A stretch of 64,000 nt of DNA from the NCBI RefSeq assembly GCF_001583415.1, contig NZ_CP014475.1, positions 868,001 to 932,000 of the forward strand. The letters run 5' to 3'. Shown here piece by piece: positions 41,050-49,913 of this stretch. Under the pieces are notes generated by a model. The model was not told the origin of the DNA, did not search any database, and worked only from the letters and a program-made list of their open reading frames with translations. The first letter of the stretch is position 1, and each line of letters opens with the position of its first letter. The translations under genes and the position numbers were made by a program. This DNA is from Mycolicibacterium phlei. Lineage in GTDB: Bacteria; Actinomycetota; Actinomycetes; Mycobacteriales; Mycobacteriaceae.

Positions 41050-43371
41050 ATGACTCTCTTCACGCCGGCCGCTGACACCGGGACCGCCGACACCGACCAG
41101 CTGCTCGACGGACTCAACCCCCAGCAGCGCCAGGCCGTCCTGCACCAGGGCAGCCCGCTGCTCATCGTCGCCGGCGCCGGGTCGGGCAAGACCGCCGTGC
41201 TCACCCGCCGGATCGCCTACCTGCTGGCGGCCCGCGACGTCGGTGTCGGGCAGGTGCTGGCCATCACGTTCACCAACAAGGCCGCCGCCGAGATGCGCGA
41301 GCGGGTGGTGCAGCTGGTCGGCCCGCGCGCCCGCAGCATGTGGGTGTCGACGTTCCACTCCACGTGCGTGCGGATCCTGCGCAATCAGGCCTCCCTGATC
41401 AAGGGCCTGAACTCGAACTTCTCCATCTACGACGCCGACGACTCGCGCCGCCTGCTGATGATGATCGGCAAGGACATGGGCCTGGACACCAAGCGGTACT
41501 CGCCGCGGCTGCTGGCCAACGGCATCTCCAACCACAAGAACGAGCTGGTCGGCCCCGAGCAGGCGGCGGCCGAGGCGGCCGAGGCGGGGGAGGAGCTGCC
41601 CGCGATCATCGCCGAGGTCTACGGCGAGTACCAGCGCCGGCTGCGCGCGGCCAACGCCCTGGACTTCGACGACCTGATCGGTGAGACGGTCGGTGTGCTG
41701 CAGGCGTTTCCGCAGATCGCCCAGTACTACCGCAGGCGCTTCCGGCACATCCTGGTCGACGAGTACCAGGACACCAACCACGCGCAGTACGTGCTGGTGC
41801 GCGAGCTGGTGGGCGCCGAGACGGTCGACGGCCTCGAGCCGTCCGAACTGTGCGTGGTCGGTGACGCCGACCAGTCGATCTACGCGTTCCGCGGCGCGAC
41901 CATCCGCAACATCGAGGACTTCGAACGCGACTTCCCCAACGCTACAACGATTCTGCTCGAACAGAACTACCGCTCGACGCAGAACATCCTCAACGCCGCC
42001 AACGCGGTGATCTCCCGCAACCCGGGCAGGCGGGAGAAGCGGTTGTGGACCGACGAGGGCGACGGCGAACTGATCGTCGGCTACGTCGCCGACAACGAAC
42101 ACGACGAGGCGCGCTTCGTCGCCAGCGAGATCGACAGGCTGGCCGACCAGGGCTACTCGTACAACGACTTCGCGGTGTTCTACCGCACCAACAACTCCTC
42201 CCGCGCACTCGAAGAGGTGTTTATCCGCGCCGGCATTCCCTACAAAGTCGTTGGCGGAGTGCGGTTCTACGAACGCCGCGAGATCCGCGACATCGTCGCC
42301 TACCTGCGGGTGCTGGACAACCCGAACGACTCGGTCAGCATGCGCCGCATCCTCAACACCCCGCGCCGCGGCATCGGTGACCGCGCCGAGGCGTGCGTGG
42401 CCGTCTACGCCGAGAACACCGGGTGCAGCTTCAACGAGGCGCTGGCGGCCGCCGCCGAGGGCAGGGTGCCGATGCTGAACACCCGCTCGGAGAAGGCGAT
42501 CGCGAGCTTCGTGAACATGCTCGACGAACTGCGCGGCAAGCTCGACGAGGAACTCGGCGAACTCGTCGAGGCGGTGCTCGAACGCACCGGATACCGCCGT
42601 GAACTCGAATCCTCCAGCGACCCGCAGGATCTCGCGCGGTTGGACAACCTCAACGAACTCGTCAGCGTCGCACACGAATTCAGCACCGACCTGGCCAACG
42701 CGCAGGCGCTCGCCGACGAGGAACAGGCCGACGAGGACATCCCGGACACCAGCGTGCTGGCGCAGTTCCTGGAGCGGGTGTCGCTGGTCGCCGACGCCGA
42801 CGAGTTGCCCGAGCACGGCGCCGGTGTGGTCACGCTGATGACGCTGCACACCGCCAAGGGCCTGGAGTTCCCGGTCGTGTTCGTCACCGGCTGGGAGGAC
42901 GGAATGTTCCCGCACATGCGGGCGCTGGGCGATCCCGCCGAGCTGTCCGAGGAGCGGCGACTGGCCTACGTCGGCATCACCCGCGCCCGGCAGCGGCTGT
43001 TCCTCACCCGCGCGAAGGTCCGCTCGTCGTGGGGACAGCCGATGCTGAACCCGGAATCGCGGTTCCTCAAGGAGATTCCGCAGCACCTCATCGAATGGCG
43101 GCGCACCGACCCGGCGCCGTCGGGGCTGTCCGCCCCGGTGAGCGGCGCCGGGCGCTTCGGCACCCCGCGGCCGTCACCGATGCGCTCCGCCGCCGGCAAG
43201 CGGCCGCTGATCGTGCTCGAGCCGGGAGACCGGGTCAGCCACGACAAGTACGGGCTCGGACGTGTTGAGGAGGTCAGCGGCAGCGGCGACACCGCGATGT
43301 CGCTCATCGACTTCGGCAGCGCGGGGCGGGTCAAGCTGATGCACAACCACGCGCCCATCACCAAACTCTGA
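41050..43371 (+). CDS. uvrD1: ATP-dependent 3'-5' DNA helicase UvrD1 (PcrA-type)
   Basis: 773-residue superfamily-1 helicase. Walker A GAGSGKT (42-48), Walker B/DEYQDTN, motif III VVGDADQSIYAFRGA, motif IV LEQNYRS, motif V TLHTAKGLEFPVVF and motif VI YVGITRARQ. A C-terminal Tudor-like domain (DRVSHDKYGLGRVEEVSG) binds RNA polymerase or partners in this family. It unwinds DNA in nucleotide excision repair; the mycobacterial protein is known to be stimulated by Ku, linking it with ligD at the left end. ATG 41050. Confidence 0.96.
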   Translation: MTLFTPAADTGTADTDQLLDGLNPQQRQAVLHQGSPLLIVAGAGSGKTAVLTRRIAYLLAARDVGVGQVLAITFTNKAAAEMRERVVQLVGPRARSMWVSTFHSTCVRILRNQASLIKGLNSNFSIYDADDSRRLLMMIGKDMGLDTKRYSPRLLANGISNHKNELVGPEQAAAEAAEAGEELPAIIAEVYGEYQRRLRAANALDFDDLIGETVGVLQAFPQIAQYYRRRFRHILVDEYQDTNHAQYVLVRELVGAETVDGLEPSELCVVGDADQSIYAFRGATIRNIEDFERDFPNATTILLEQNYRSTQNILNAANAVISRNPGRREKRLWTDEGDGELIVGYVADNEHDEARFVASEIDRLADQGYSYNDFAVFYRTNNSSRALEEVFIRAGIPYKVVGGVRFYERREIRDIVAYLRVLDNPNDSVSMRRILNTPRRGIGDRAEACVAVYAENTGCSFNEALAAAAEGRVPMLNTRSEKAIASFVNMLDELRGKLDEELGELVEAVLERTGYRRELESSSDPQDLARLDNLNELVSVAHEFSTDLANAQALADEEQADEDIPDTSVLAQFLERVSLVADADELPEHGAGVVTLMTLHTAKGLEFPVVFVTGWEDGMFPHMRALGDPAELSEERRLAYVGITRARQRLFLTRAKVRSSWGQPMLNPESRFLKEIPQHLIEWRRTDPAPSGLSAPVSGAGRFGTPRPSPMRSAAGKRPLIVLEPGDRVSHDKYGLGRVEEVSGSGDTAMSLIDFGSAGRVKLMHNHAPITKL

Positions 43372-43884
43372 TCAGCCGGAGCGTTCCCAGCGGCCGGTGC
43401 CGGGCAGCGCCGCCAGCACCACCGTGACGACCGGCAGCACCGGGATCGCGTAGACCACCGGGGACAGCCGCGCACCCGCGACGAACAGGCTGGAGAAGAT
43501 CAGCAGCGCCACCACGGCGCCGACGACGATCAGCAGCCGGCTCACCCGCCTGCGCAGCAGCAGCCCGATCAGCCCGGCGATCAGCGCCGCCGCGGAGATC
43601 GCGGTGAGGAAGCCGATCGCGACGCAGAACAACTCATCGGTGCGCCACCACCCGGCGATCAGGTCGGTGGCGATGACGGCCGTCGCCCAGCCGGTCAGGA
43701 TCGCCGCCACGGCGGCCGCCATCGCCGGCCGCGGGCTGGGCGGTCGCGGCGGCCCCACGGGCGCCGGACGGGCGCGCGGGATGTACCCGGTGCGCGTCTC
43801 AGCGCGCGCCTGGGGGAGGGATCCGGTGGGGTGGCGACGGATGATCCGCGTCGGCGGATCGGGAAGCTGCTCGTCGCTGGCCAC
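43372..43884 (-). CDS. Hypothetical membrane protein
   Basis: 170 residues. Cytoplasmic, Pro/Arg-rich N-terminus (1-55), then four predicted helices (AMAAAVAAILTGWATAVIATDL, VAIGFLTAISAAALIAGLIGLLL, LLIVVGAVVALLIFSSLF, VYAIPVLPVVTVVLAAL). No recognised domain. GTG start 43884. The stop abuts the uvrD1 stop as TGATCA, and the start is 10 bp from the end of the peptidase gene, so both are probably one operon. Confidence 0.75.
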   Translation of the reverse strand: MASDEQLPDPPTRIIRRHPTGSLPQARAETRTGYIPRARPAPVGPPRPPSPRPAMAAAVAAILTGWATAVIATDLIAGWWRTDELFCVAIGFLTAISAAALIAGLIGLLLRRRVSRLLIVVGAVVALLIFSSLFVAGARLSPVVYAIPVLPVVTVVLAALPGTGRWERSG

Positions 43885-43893
43885 CCGGCCAGC

Positions 43894-44970
43894 CTAATTG
43901 CCGGGCGTGAGTCCCCGTTTGGCCAGCCAACCGGTCGGGTCGACCCGGTCGGTGCCGTTGAGCAGCACCTCGAAGTGCAGGTGCGGGCCGGTCGAGTTGC
44001 CGGTGTTGCCCATCTTGGCGATCTGGTCGCCCGCCCACACCCGCTGGCCGACCTCGACCTGCCAGGAGCTCAGGTGGCCGTAGAGCGTCACGGTGCCGTC
44101 GGCGTGGCGAATCTTGACGTGGTTGCCGTAGCCGGCGTACGGGCCGGCGGCGATCACGACGCCGTCGGAGGCGGCGAGCACCGGGGTGCCGATCGAGTTG
44201 GCGATGTCGATACCGCCGTGCAGCACACCCCAGCGGTAGCCGAAGCCGGAGGTGAACACGCCCTTGGTGGGCATCACGAACATCGGCCGCTGCAGCCGGG
44301 CCTCGCGCTCGGCGCGCTCCTGGGCGAACGCGGCGGCCTTCTGGATCTCCTCGGTGTGCACCGCGGCGCTGGCCGCGGCCGGGGTGACCGTGACGATCTG
44401 CACGCCGTCGGAGTGGCCCTCCGGATCGGCGATGGTCGCGCGGTCGGCGGCCAGCACCGTCTTCGTCGAGCCGTTGTCGGCGGCGTTGGTCATCGTGTAG
44501 GCACCGGCGGCGGTGGCGCCGACGGCCATCGCGGCGACCATCAGGCGGCCTTTCAGCGGCACTTCCTGCTTACGGTGCTGACCCGGTTTGCCGATGCGGA
44601 TCACATCGGTGGCGTCCAGGCCGTCGCTGGTGTCGGTGTGGCTGTCGCGGTAGGCGTGCGCGCGACGCTGCCGGCGCTCGTCGGCGAACTCCGCCGGTAC
44701 CGCCAGCGGCAGCGGGGTGTGATCGTGGGTGTCGTCGTTGAGATCGTCGAGCTCGGGTGCGTGGATCACCTGCAGGTCGCGATCGAACGCGGTGTTCTGC
44801 CGGAGGTCGACGTCGTCGAACAGGCCGCCGAACTCGTTGAACGGGATGATGTCGGTGACCTCTGTCGGATCAACCACGGGATCTTCGAGAATGGGATCTT
44901 CAGTGACGCGATCGACTATTTGCCGAATCGTCGCTCCGCTAGGAGTTCTCGACGACCGGTGCGTAGTCAA
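43894..44970 (-). CDS. M23-family peptidase (LytM), Rv0950c-like
   Basis: 358 residues. Acidic cytoplasmic N-terminus, one membrane helix (about 143-160, LMVAAMAVGATAAGAYTM), a charged helical stretch (AAAFAQERAEREARL), and a C-terminal LytM domain with the zinc ligands in GVLHGGIDIA and PHLHFEV. It cleaves or binds peptidoglycan cross-bridges outside the membrane. The best start is TTG 44970; no ATG/GTG gives the full acidic N-terminus. Divergent from sucCD across 260 bp. Confidence 0.88.
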   Translation of the reverse strand: MTTHRSSRTPSGATIRQIVDRVTEDPILEDPVVDPTEVTDIIPFNEFGGLFDDVDLRQNTAFDRDLQVIHAPELDDLNDDTHDHTPLPLAVPAEFADERRQRRAHAYRDSHTDTSDGLDATDVIRIGKPGQHRKQEVPLKGRLMVAAMAVGATAAGAYTMTNAADNGSTKTVLAADRATIADPEGHSDGVQIVTVTPAAASAAVHTEEIQKAAAFAQERAEREARLQRPMFVMPTKGVFTSGFGYRWGVLHGGIDIANSIGTPVLAASDGVVIAAGPYAGYGNHVKIRHADGTVTLYGHLSSWQVEVGQRVWAGDQIAKMGNTGNSTGPHLHFEVLLNGTDRVDPTGWLAKRGLTPGN

Positions 44971-44999
44971 CCTGAAGAGTCCTTACGTTCGTGTCAGTT

Positions 45000-45019
45000 C
45001 GTGATCTAAACGTGATCTA
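45000..45019. repeat. Direct repeat CGTGATCTA x2
   Basis: Two copies of CGTGATCTA (45000-45008, 45011-45019) separated by AA, 11 bp centre to centre (one helical turn), just upstream of the M23 peptidase start. A tandem binding site for a dimeric regulator is possible. Confidence 0.45.
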
Positions 45020-45083
45020 GACCAGAGGCACGTTAACCAAATCCCAATGAAGCCTCAAGCCGTGAGCATATTCCGGGTCAGAA

Positions 45084-45099
45084 TGTGATCTGTATCACG
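45084..45099. promoter_or_regulatory. CRP-type binding site upstream of sucCD
   Basis: TGTGATCTGTATCACG matches TGTGA-N6-TCAC(A/G), the site recognised by CRP-family regulators including the mycobacterial cAMP receptor protein. It lies 132 bp before the sucC start in the 260-bp divergent spacer. Confidence 0.65.
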
Positions 45100-45230
45100 A
45101 GCGGCGGGCGGTGAGATCTACCACATGAGCGGTAGGCGGTTTCTGCGCGTCGCACCCATGTGGATAAAGTTCCCCCGAGCCTCCGGCCAACACAACTTCC
45201 GCAGTCAACGCGCTAGAAGACAGTGAGCTA

Positions 45231-46394
45231 ATGGATCTCTTCGAATATCAGGCGAAAGAGCTCTTCGCCAAGCACAACGTGCCCACCACCCCCGGTCGGG
45301 TCACCGACACCGCCGAGGACGCCAAGGCGATCGCCGAGGAGATCGGCAAGCCGGTGATGGTCAAGGCGCAGGTGAAGACGGGCGGCCGCGGTAAGGCCGG
45401 CGGCGTCAAGTACGCGGCCACGCCCGACGACGCGTTCACCCACGCGCAGAACATCCTCGGCCTCGACATCAAGGGCCACATCGTCAAGAAGCTGCTGGTG
45501 TCCGAGGCCAGCGACATCGCGGAGGAGTACTACATCTCCTTCCTGCTCGATCGCGCCAACCGCACCTACCTGGCCATGTGCTCGGTCGAGGGCGGCATGG
45601 AGATCGAGGAGGTCGCCGCGACCAAGCCCGACCGGCTGGCCAAGGTGCCCGTCGACGCCACCAAGGGTGTCGACGTCGCGTTCGCCCGCGAGATCGCCAA
45701 GAAGGGCCACCTGCCCGAGGAGGTGCTCGACTCGGCGGCGGTGACCATCGCCAAGCTGTGGGAGGTCTTCGTCAAGGAGGACGCCACGCTGGTCGAGGTC
45801 AACCCGCTGGTGCGCACCCCGGACGACCAGATCCTGGCGCTGGACGGCAAGGTCACCCTGGACGGCAACGCCGACTTCCGGCATCCGGAGCACGCCGAGT
45901 TCGAGGACCGCGACGCCACCGATCCGCTGGAGCTCAAGGCCAAGGAGCACGACCTCAACTACGTCAAGCTCGACGGTCAGGTCGGCATCATCGGTAACGG
46001 CGCCGGCCTGGTCATGTCGACGCTGGACGTGGTCGCCTACGCCGGTGAGAAGCACGGCGGCGTGAAGCCGGCCAACTTCCTCGACATCGGCGGCGGCGCG
46101 TCGGCCGAGGTGATGGCCGCGGGTCTGGACGTCATCCTGGGCGACAGCCAGGTCAAGAGCGTGTTCGTCAACGTGTTCGGCGGCATCACCGCGTGCGACG
46201 CGGTGGCCAACGGCATCGTCAAGGCGCTGCAGATCCTCGGCGACGAGGCGAACAAGCCGCTGGTGGTCCGGCTCGACGGCAACAACGTCGAGGAGGGTCG
46301 CCGGATTCTCGCCGAGGCCAACCACCCGCTGGTGATCCAGGCCGAGACCATGGACGCCGGTGCCGACAAGGCCGCCGAGCTGGCCAACAAGTAG
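45231..46394 (+). CDS. sucC: Succinyl-CoA synthetase beta subunit
   Basis: 387 residues. N-terminal ATP-grasp domain ([35 protein letters not shown]) and C-terminal CoA-ligase domain (NIFGG-type [18 protein letters not shown]). With SucD it makes succinate and ATP/GTP from succinyl-CoA in the TCA cycle. ATG 45231. Located 24 bp upstream of sucD in one operon; a CRP-type box stands upstream. Confidence 0.97.
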   Translation: MDLFEYQAKELFAKHNVPTTPGRVTDTAEDAKAIAEEIGKPVMVKAQVKTGGRGKAGGVKYAATPDDAFTHAQNILGLDIKGHIVKKLLVSEASDIAEEYYISFLLDRANRTYLAMCSVEGGMEIEEVAATKPDRLAKVPVDATKGVDVAFAREIAKKGHLPEEVLDSAAVTIAKLWEVFVKEDATLVEVNPLVRTPDDQILALDGKVTLDGNADFRHPEHAEFEDRDATDPLELKAKEHDLNYVKLDGQVGIIGNGAGLVMSTLDVVAYAGEKHGGVKPANFLDIGGGASAEVMAAGLDVILGDSQVKSVFVNVFGGITACDAVANGIVKALQILGDEANKPLVVRLDGNNVEEGRRILAEANHPLVIQAETMDAGADKAAELANK

Positions 46395-46418
46395 CGGACC
46401 TGGAGGAAATACACAGCT

Positions 46419-47321
46419 ATGTCGATCTTTCTGAACAAGGACTCCAAGGTCATCGTCCAGGGCATCACCGGCGGTGAGGGCACCAAGCACACCGCGCTGA
46501 TGCTCAAGGCCGGCACCCAGGTCGTCGGCGGCGTGAACGCGCGCAAGGCGGGCACCACCGTCGCGCATAAGGACAAGGACGGCAACGACGTCGAGCTGCC
46601 GGTGTTCGGCACCGTCAAGGAGGCCATCGAGAAGACCGGTGCGGACGTGTCGATCGCGTTCGTGCCGCCGGCCTTCGCCAAGGACGCCATCATCGAGGCC
46701 ATCGACGCCGAGATCCCGCTGCTGGTGGTCATCACCGAGGGCATCCCGGTGCAGGACACCGCGTACGCGTGGGCCTACAACGTCGAGAAGGGGCAGAAGA
46801 CCCGGATCATCGGCCCCAACTGCCCCGGCATCATCACCCCGGGTGAGTCGCTGGTCGGCATCACCCCGGCCAACATCACCGGCAAGGGCCCGATCGGCCT
46901 GGTGTCGAAGTCCGGCACGCTGACCTACCAGATGATGTACGAGCTGCGTGACTTCGGCTTCTCGACCGCCATCGGCATCGGCGGCGACCCGGTCATCGGC
47001 ACCACCCACATCGACGCCATCGAGGCGTTCGAGAAGGACCCGGAGACCAAGGTCATCGTGATGATCGGCGAGATCGGTGGCGACGCCGAGGAGCGCGCGG
47101 CCGACTACATCAAGGCCAACGTCACCAAGCCGGTCGTCGGCTACGTCGCGGGCTTCACCGCCCCCGAGGGCAAGACGATGGGCCACGCCGGCGCGATCGT
47201 GTCCGGGTCGTCGGGCACCGCGCAGGCCAAGAAGGAGGCCCTGGAGGCCGCCGGTGTGAAGGTCGGCAAGACGCCGTCGGAGACCGCACGCCTGGCTCGC
47301 GAGATCCTGCAGAGCCTGTAG
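46419..47321 (+). CDS. sucD: Succinyl-CoA synthetase alpha subunit
   Basis: 300 residues. N-terminal CoA-binding Rossmann domain ([15 protein letters not shown]) and ligase domain with the phosphorylated His in [18 protein letters not shown] 46419 with GGAGG ribosome site in the short spacer after sucC. Followed by a strong terminator. Confidence 0.97.
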   Translation: MSIFLNKDSKVIVQGITGGEGTKHTALMLKAGTQVVGGVNARKAGTTVAHKDKDGNDVELPVFGTVKEAIEKTGADVSIAFVPPAFAKDAIIEAIDAEIPLLVVITEGIPVQDTAYAWAYNVEKGQKTRIIGPNCPGIITPGESLVGITPANITGKGPIGLVSKSGTLTYQMMYELRDFGFSTAIGIGGDPVIGTTHIDAIEAFEKDPETKVIVMIGEIGGDAEERAADYIKANVTKPVVGYVAGFTAPEGKTMGHAGAIVSGSSGTAQAKKEALEAAGVKVGKTPSETARLAREILQSL

Positions 47322-47334
47322 GGGTTTTTCGAAG

Positions 47335-47372
47335 ACTGCGGCCAGATCGCCCACCGGCGATCTGGCCGCAGT
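47335..47372 (+). terminator. Terminator of sucCD
   Basis: Perfect 17-bp stem (47335-47351 with 47356-47372), CACC loop, followed by TTCTGT; 13 bp after the sucD stop. Confidence 0.85.
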
Positions 47373-47431
47373 TTCTGTATCCGGGGGCATTCGGTTAGCC
47401 TCACGAATTAACACTTTCCAGGAGGTCTGTA

Positions 47432-48961
47432 ATGGTCGATCCCCGGACCCCGGTGATCGTGGGCGTCGGGCAGTTCACCGAGCGCATCGGCGATCCCGAC
47501 TACCGCGGCATGTCCGCCGTCGAGCTGGCCACCGAGGGCGTGCGCGCCGCGCTGGCCGACACCGGTGCCGACCCGGCCGCCGTCGCCGCCGCGATCCAGA
47601 CCGTCTACGCGCTGCGCCAGTTCGAGATCTCCGGGCCGATGCCCGCGACGCTGGGCAGGTCGAACAACTATCCGCGGTCGGTGATGCGCCGCGTCGGCGG
47701 CGACCCGGCACGCGTCGTCCTCGAACCCGTCGGCGGGCAGGGTCCGCAGAAACTGGTCACCGAGGCCGGCAACGCGATCGTCGCGGGCGAGATCGACGTC
47801 GCGATGATCATCGGCTCCGAACCGGGTTCGACGGCGCGCTACTACGCCGACCGGGAGGACAAACCCGACTTCACCGAACACGTCGAGGGTCAACTCGAGG
47901 ACCGCGGCTCGCAGATCGAGAAGTACTTCAGCGGATACACCGTCAACCACGGCCTCATCGGCGCGACGGTGCAGTACGGCCTGCTCGACAACGCCCGCCG
48001 CGCCCGGCTCGGCCTCAGCGTCGCCGACTACCGCCGCCAGATGGCTGAGTTGTTCGCCCCGATGTCGAAAGTCGCTGCGAAGAACCCGTATTCGTCGTCA
48101 CCGGTGGAGCGCTCCGTCGAGGAGATCATCACGGTCACCGACGACAACCGGATGATCTGCGACCCCTACCCGCGGCTGCTGGTGGCCCGCGACCAGGTCA
48201 ACCAGGGCGCCGCCGTCATCATCACCTCCGTGGCCGCCGCCCGCGAACTCGGTGTGCCTGAAGGCAACTGGGTGTACCTGCACGGCCACGCCGACCTGAC
48301 CGAGCAGGATCTGCTGGCGCGCGCCGACCTCAGTGTCAGCCCCGCGGCGGCCCATGCCGCGCGAGAAGCGTTGCGGGTGGCTGGAATCGGCGTCGACGAC
48401 GTCGCCACCTTCGACCTCTACAGCTGCTTCCCGTTCCCGGTGTTCGTGGTGTGCGAGGAACTAGGCCTGACCGCCGACGATCCGCGCGGCCTCACCGTCA
48501 CCGGCGGTCTGCCCTACTTCGGCGGTCCAGGCAACAGCTACTCGCTGCACGCGATCGCCGAGACCGTAACCCAATTACGGGACCGCCCAGGGCAATTCGG
48601 CTTCGTCGGGGCCAACGGTGGCACCATGAGCAAGTACTCGGTCGGCATCTACTCCACCACACCCGTCGAGTGGCGCACCGACCGCAGCGCACAACTCGAC
48701 GCCGAGATCGCCGCGCTGCCCACCGTGCCCGTCACCGAATACCCGCAGGGGGGCACCGGCGTCATCGAGACCTACACGGTGCGCTACGACTGGCCGACGC
48801 GGACCGGCATCATCATCGGCAGGCTCGACGCCGACGGGTCGCGGTTCATGGCGATCACCACCGACGACGAGCTGCTCACGCTGATGACCGAGGGGGACCC
48901 GCTGGGCGCGGCGATCACCCTCCGTACCGACGGCAAGGTCAACCAGGCCGCGCTGGCGTGA
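47432..48961 (+). CDS. Thiolase-like protein with C-terminal extension
   Basis: 509 residues with a thiolase fold, annotated in relatives as acetyl-CoA acetyltransferase. The N-terminal loop that normally has the acyl-accepting Cys reads EPVGGQGPQKLV without Cys. The second active-site block is LYSCFPFPVF, and the GGHP-type block is GGPGNSYSLHA. Residues after about 400 form an added beta-rich domain (GVIETYTVRYDW...TGIIIGRLDADG), as in mycobacterial thiolase-like protein type 1. Classical thiolase activity is therefore doubtful; acyl-CoA binding is likely. RBS AGGAGG. Confidence 0.85.
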   Translation: MVDPRTPVIVGVGQFTERIGDPDYRGMSAVELATEGVRAALADTGADPAAVAAAIQTVYALRQFEISGPMPATLGRSNNYPRSVMRRVGGDPARVVLEPVGGQGPQKLVTEAGNAIVAGEIDVAMIIGSEPGSTARYYADREDKPDFTEHVEGQLEDRGSQIEKYFSGYTVNHGLIGATVQYGLLDNARRARLGLSVADYRRQMAELFAPMSKVAAKNPYSSSPVERSVEEIITVTDDNRMICDPYPRLLVARDQVNQGAAVIITSVAAARELGVPEGNWVYLHGHADLTEQDLLARADLSVSPAAAHAAREALRVAGIGVDDVATFDLYSCFPFPVFVVCEELGLTADDPRGLTVTGGLPYFGGPGNSYSLHAIAETVTQLRDRPGQFGFVGANGGTMSKYSVGIYSTTPVEWRTDRSAQLDAEIAALPTVPVTEYPQGGTGVIETYTVRYDWPTRTGIIIGRLDADGSRFMAITTDDELLTLMTEGDPLGAAITLRTDGKVNQAALA

Positions 48962-49810
48962 TCAGGCCAGCGCGCTGAGCTTGCCCGCCAGCCGCTCCAC
49001 GTACGCCGCGACCTCGTCGGCCGACTTGTCCGGCAGCCCGAAAAGCACCTCGGTGACCCCGATTTCGGCCCAGTGGGCCAGCTTCTCGGGATCGGGCTTG
49101 AAGTCCAGCGCCACGATCTTCGGGGCGCCCTCGCGGCCTGCCGAGGCCCAGATGTCCTGCAGCAGCTTGACCGGTTCGTCGATGACGAAGTCCCGCGGCG
49201 TGGTGATCCAGCCGTCGGCCGACCGCGCGATCCACTTGAAGTTCTTCTCGTTACCGGCGGCGCCGACCAGCACCGGGATGTGCGGCTGCACCGGCTTGGG
49301 CCACGCCCAGCTCGGGCCGAAGCTGACGAACTCGCCGTCGTAGGACGCCTCCTCCTGCGTCCACAGCGCGCGCATCGCCTCCAGGTACTCGCGCAGCATG
49401 GTGCGCCTGCGGCCCGGCGGCACTTTGTGGTCCTCGAGCTCGTCGGTGTTCCAGCCGAAGCCCACCCCGAGCTGCACCCGGCCGCCGGACAGGTGGTCCA
49501 GTGTCGCGATCTGCTTGGCCAGCGAGATCGGGTCGTGCTCGACGGGCAGCGCGACCGCTGTTGACAACCGCACCCGCGACGTCACCGCCGCCGCGGTGCC
49601 GAGGCTGACCCACGGATCCAGCGTGCGCATGTAGCGGTCGTCGGGCAGTGTCTCGTCACCGGTGGTGGGGTGCGCGGCCTGCCGCTTGACCGGGATGTGG
49701 GTGTGCTCGGGCACGTAGAACGTGGAGAACCCGTGGTCGTCGGCGAGCTTGGCGGCCGCCGCCGGGGTGATGCCGCGGTCACTGGTGAACAGAACGAGCC
49801 CGTAATCCAT
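48962..49810 (-). CDS. LLM-class oxidoreductase (Rv0953c-like)
   Basis: 282 residues of a luciferase-like barrel, probably F420-dependent: LVLFTSDRGITP, FYVPEHTHIPV, GGRVQLGVGFGWNTDELEDH. Gene order makes it the Rv0953c counterpart. Substrate unknown. ATG 49810. A KstR-type site lies 8 bp upstream, as for the other LLM gene at 12309-13175. Its stop abuts the thiolase-like gene stop (TGATCA). Confidence 0.88.
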   Translation of the reverse strand: MDYGLVLFTSDRGITPAAAAKLADDHGFSTFYVPEHTHIPVKRQAAHPTTGDETLPDDRYMRTLDPWVSLGTAAAVTSRVRLSTAVALPVEHDPISLAKQIATLDHLSGGRVQLGVGFGWNTDELEDHKVPPGRRRTMLREYLEAMRALWTQEEASYDGEFVSFGPSWAWPKPVQPHIPVLVGAAGNEKNFKWIARSADGWITTPRDFVIDEPVKLLQDIWASAGREGAPKIVALDFKPDPEKLAHWAEIGVTEVLFGLPDKSADEVAAYVERLAGKLSALA

Positions 49811-49818
49811 GCGGAAAT

Positions 49819-49832
49819 TAGAACGTGTTTCA
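49819..49832. promoter_or_regulatory. KstR-type operator
   Basis: TAGAACGTGTTTCA fits TNNAACNNGTTNNA. The first eleven bases equal those of the site at 13186-13199, and the distance to the start codon (8 bp) is almost the same (10 bp there). Confidence 0.65.
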
Positions 49833-49913
49833 GTCTGGCGGGCAAGGATGACTTTCCTTCACCACGATTCATACCGATGACCTCCGGCCGGGTGCCCGCT
49901 GTGATGGCACACC

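Noticed and set aside
41020..43086. 688-codon open frame antisense to uvrD1
   Set aside because: Shadow of a conserved helicase gene; composition only.
45228..47414. 728-codon open frame antisense to sucCD
   Set aside because: Mirror of strong codon bias in sucC and sucD; no domain recognisable and no ribosome site.
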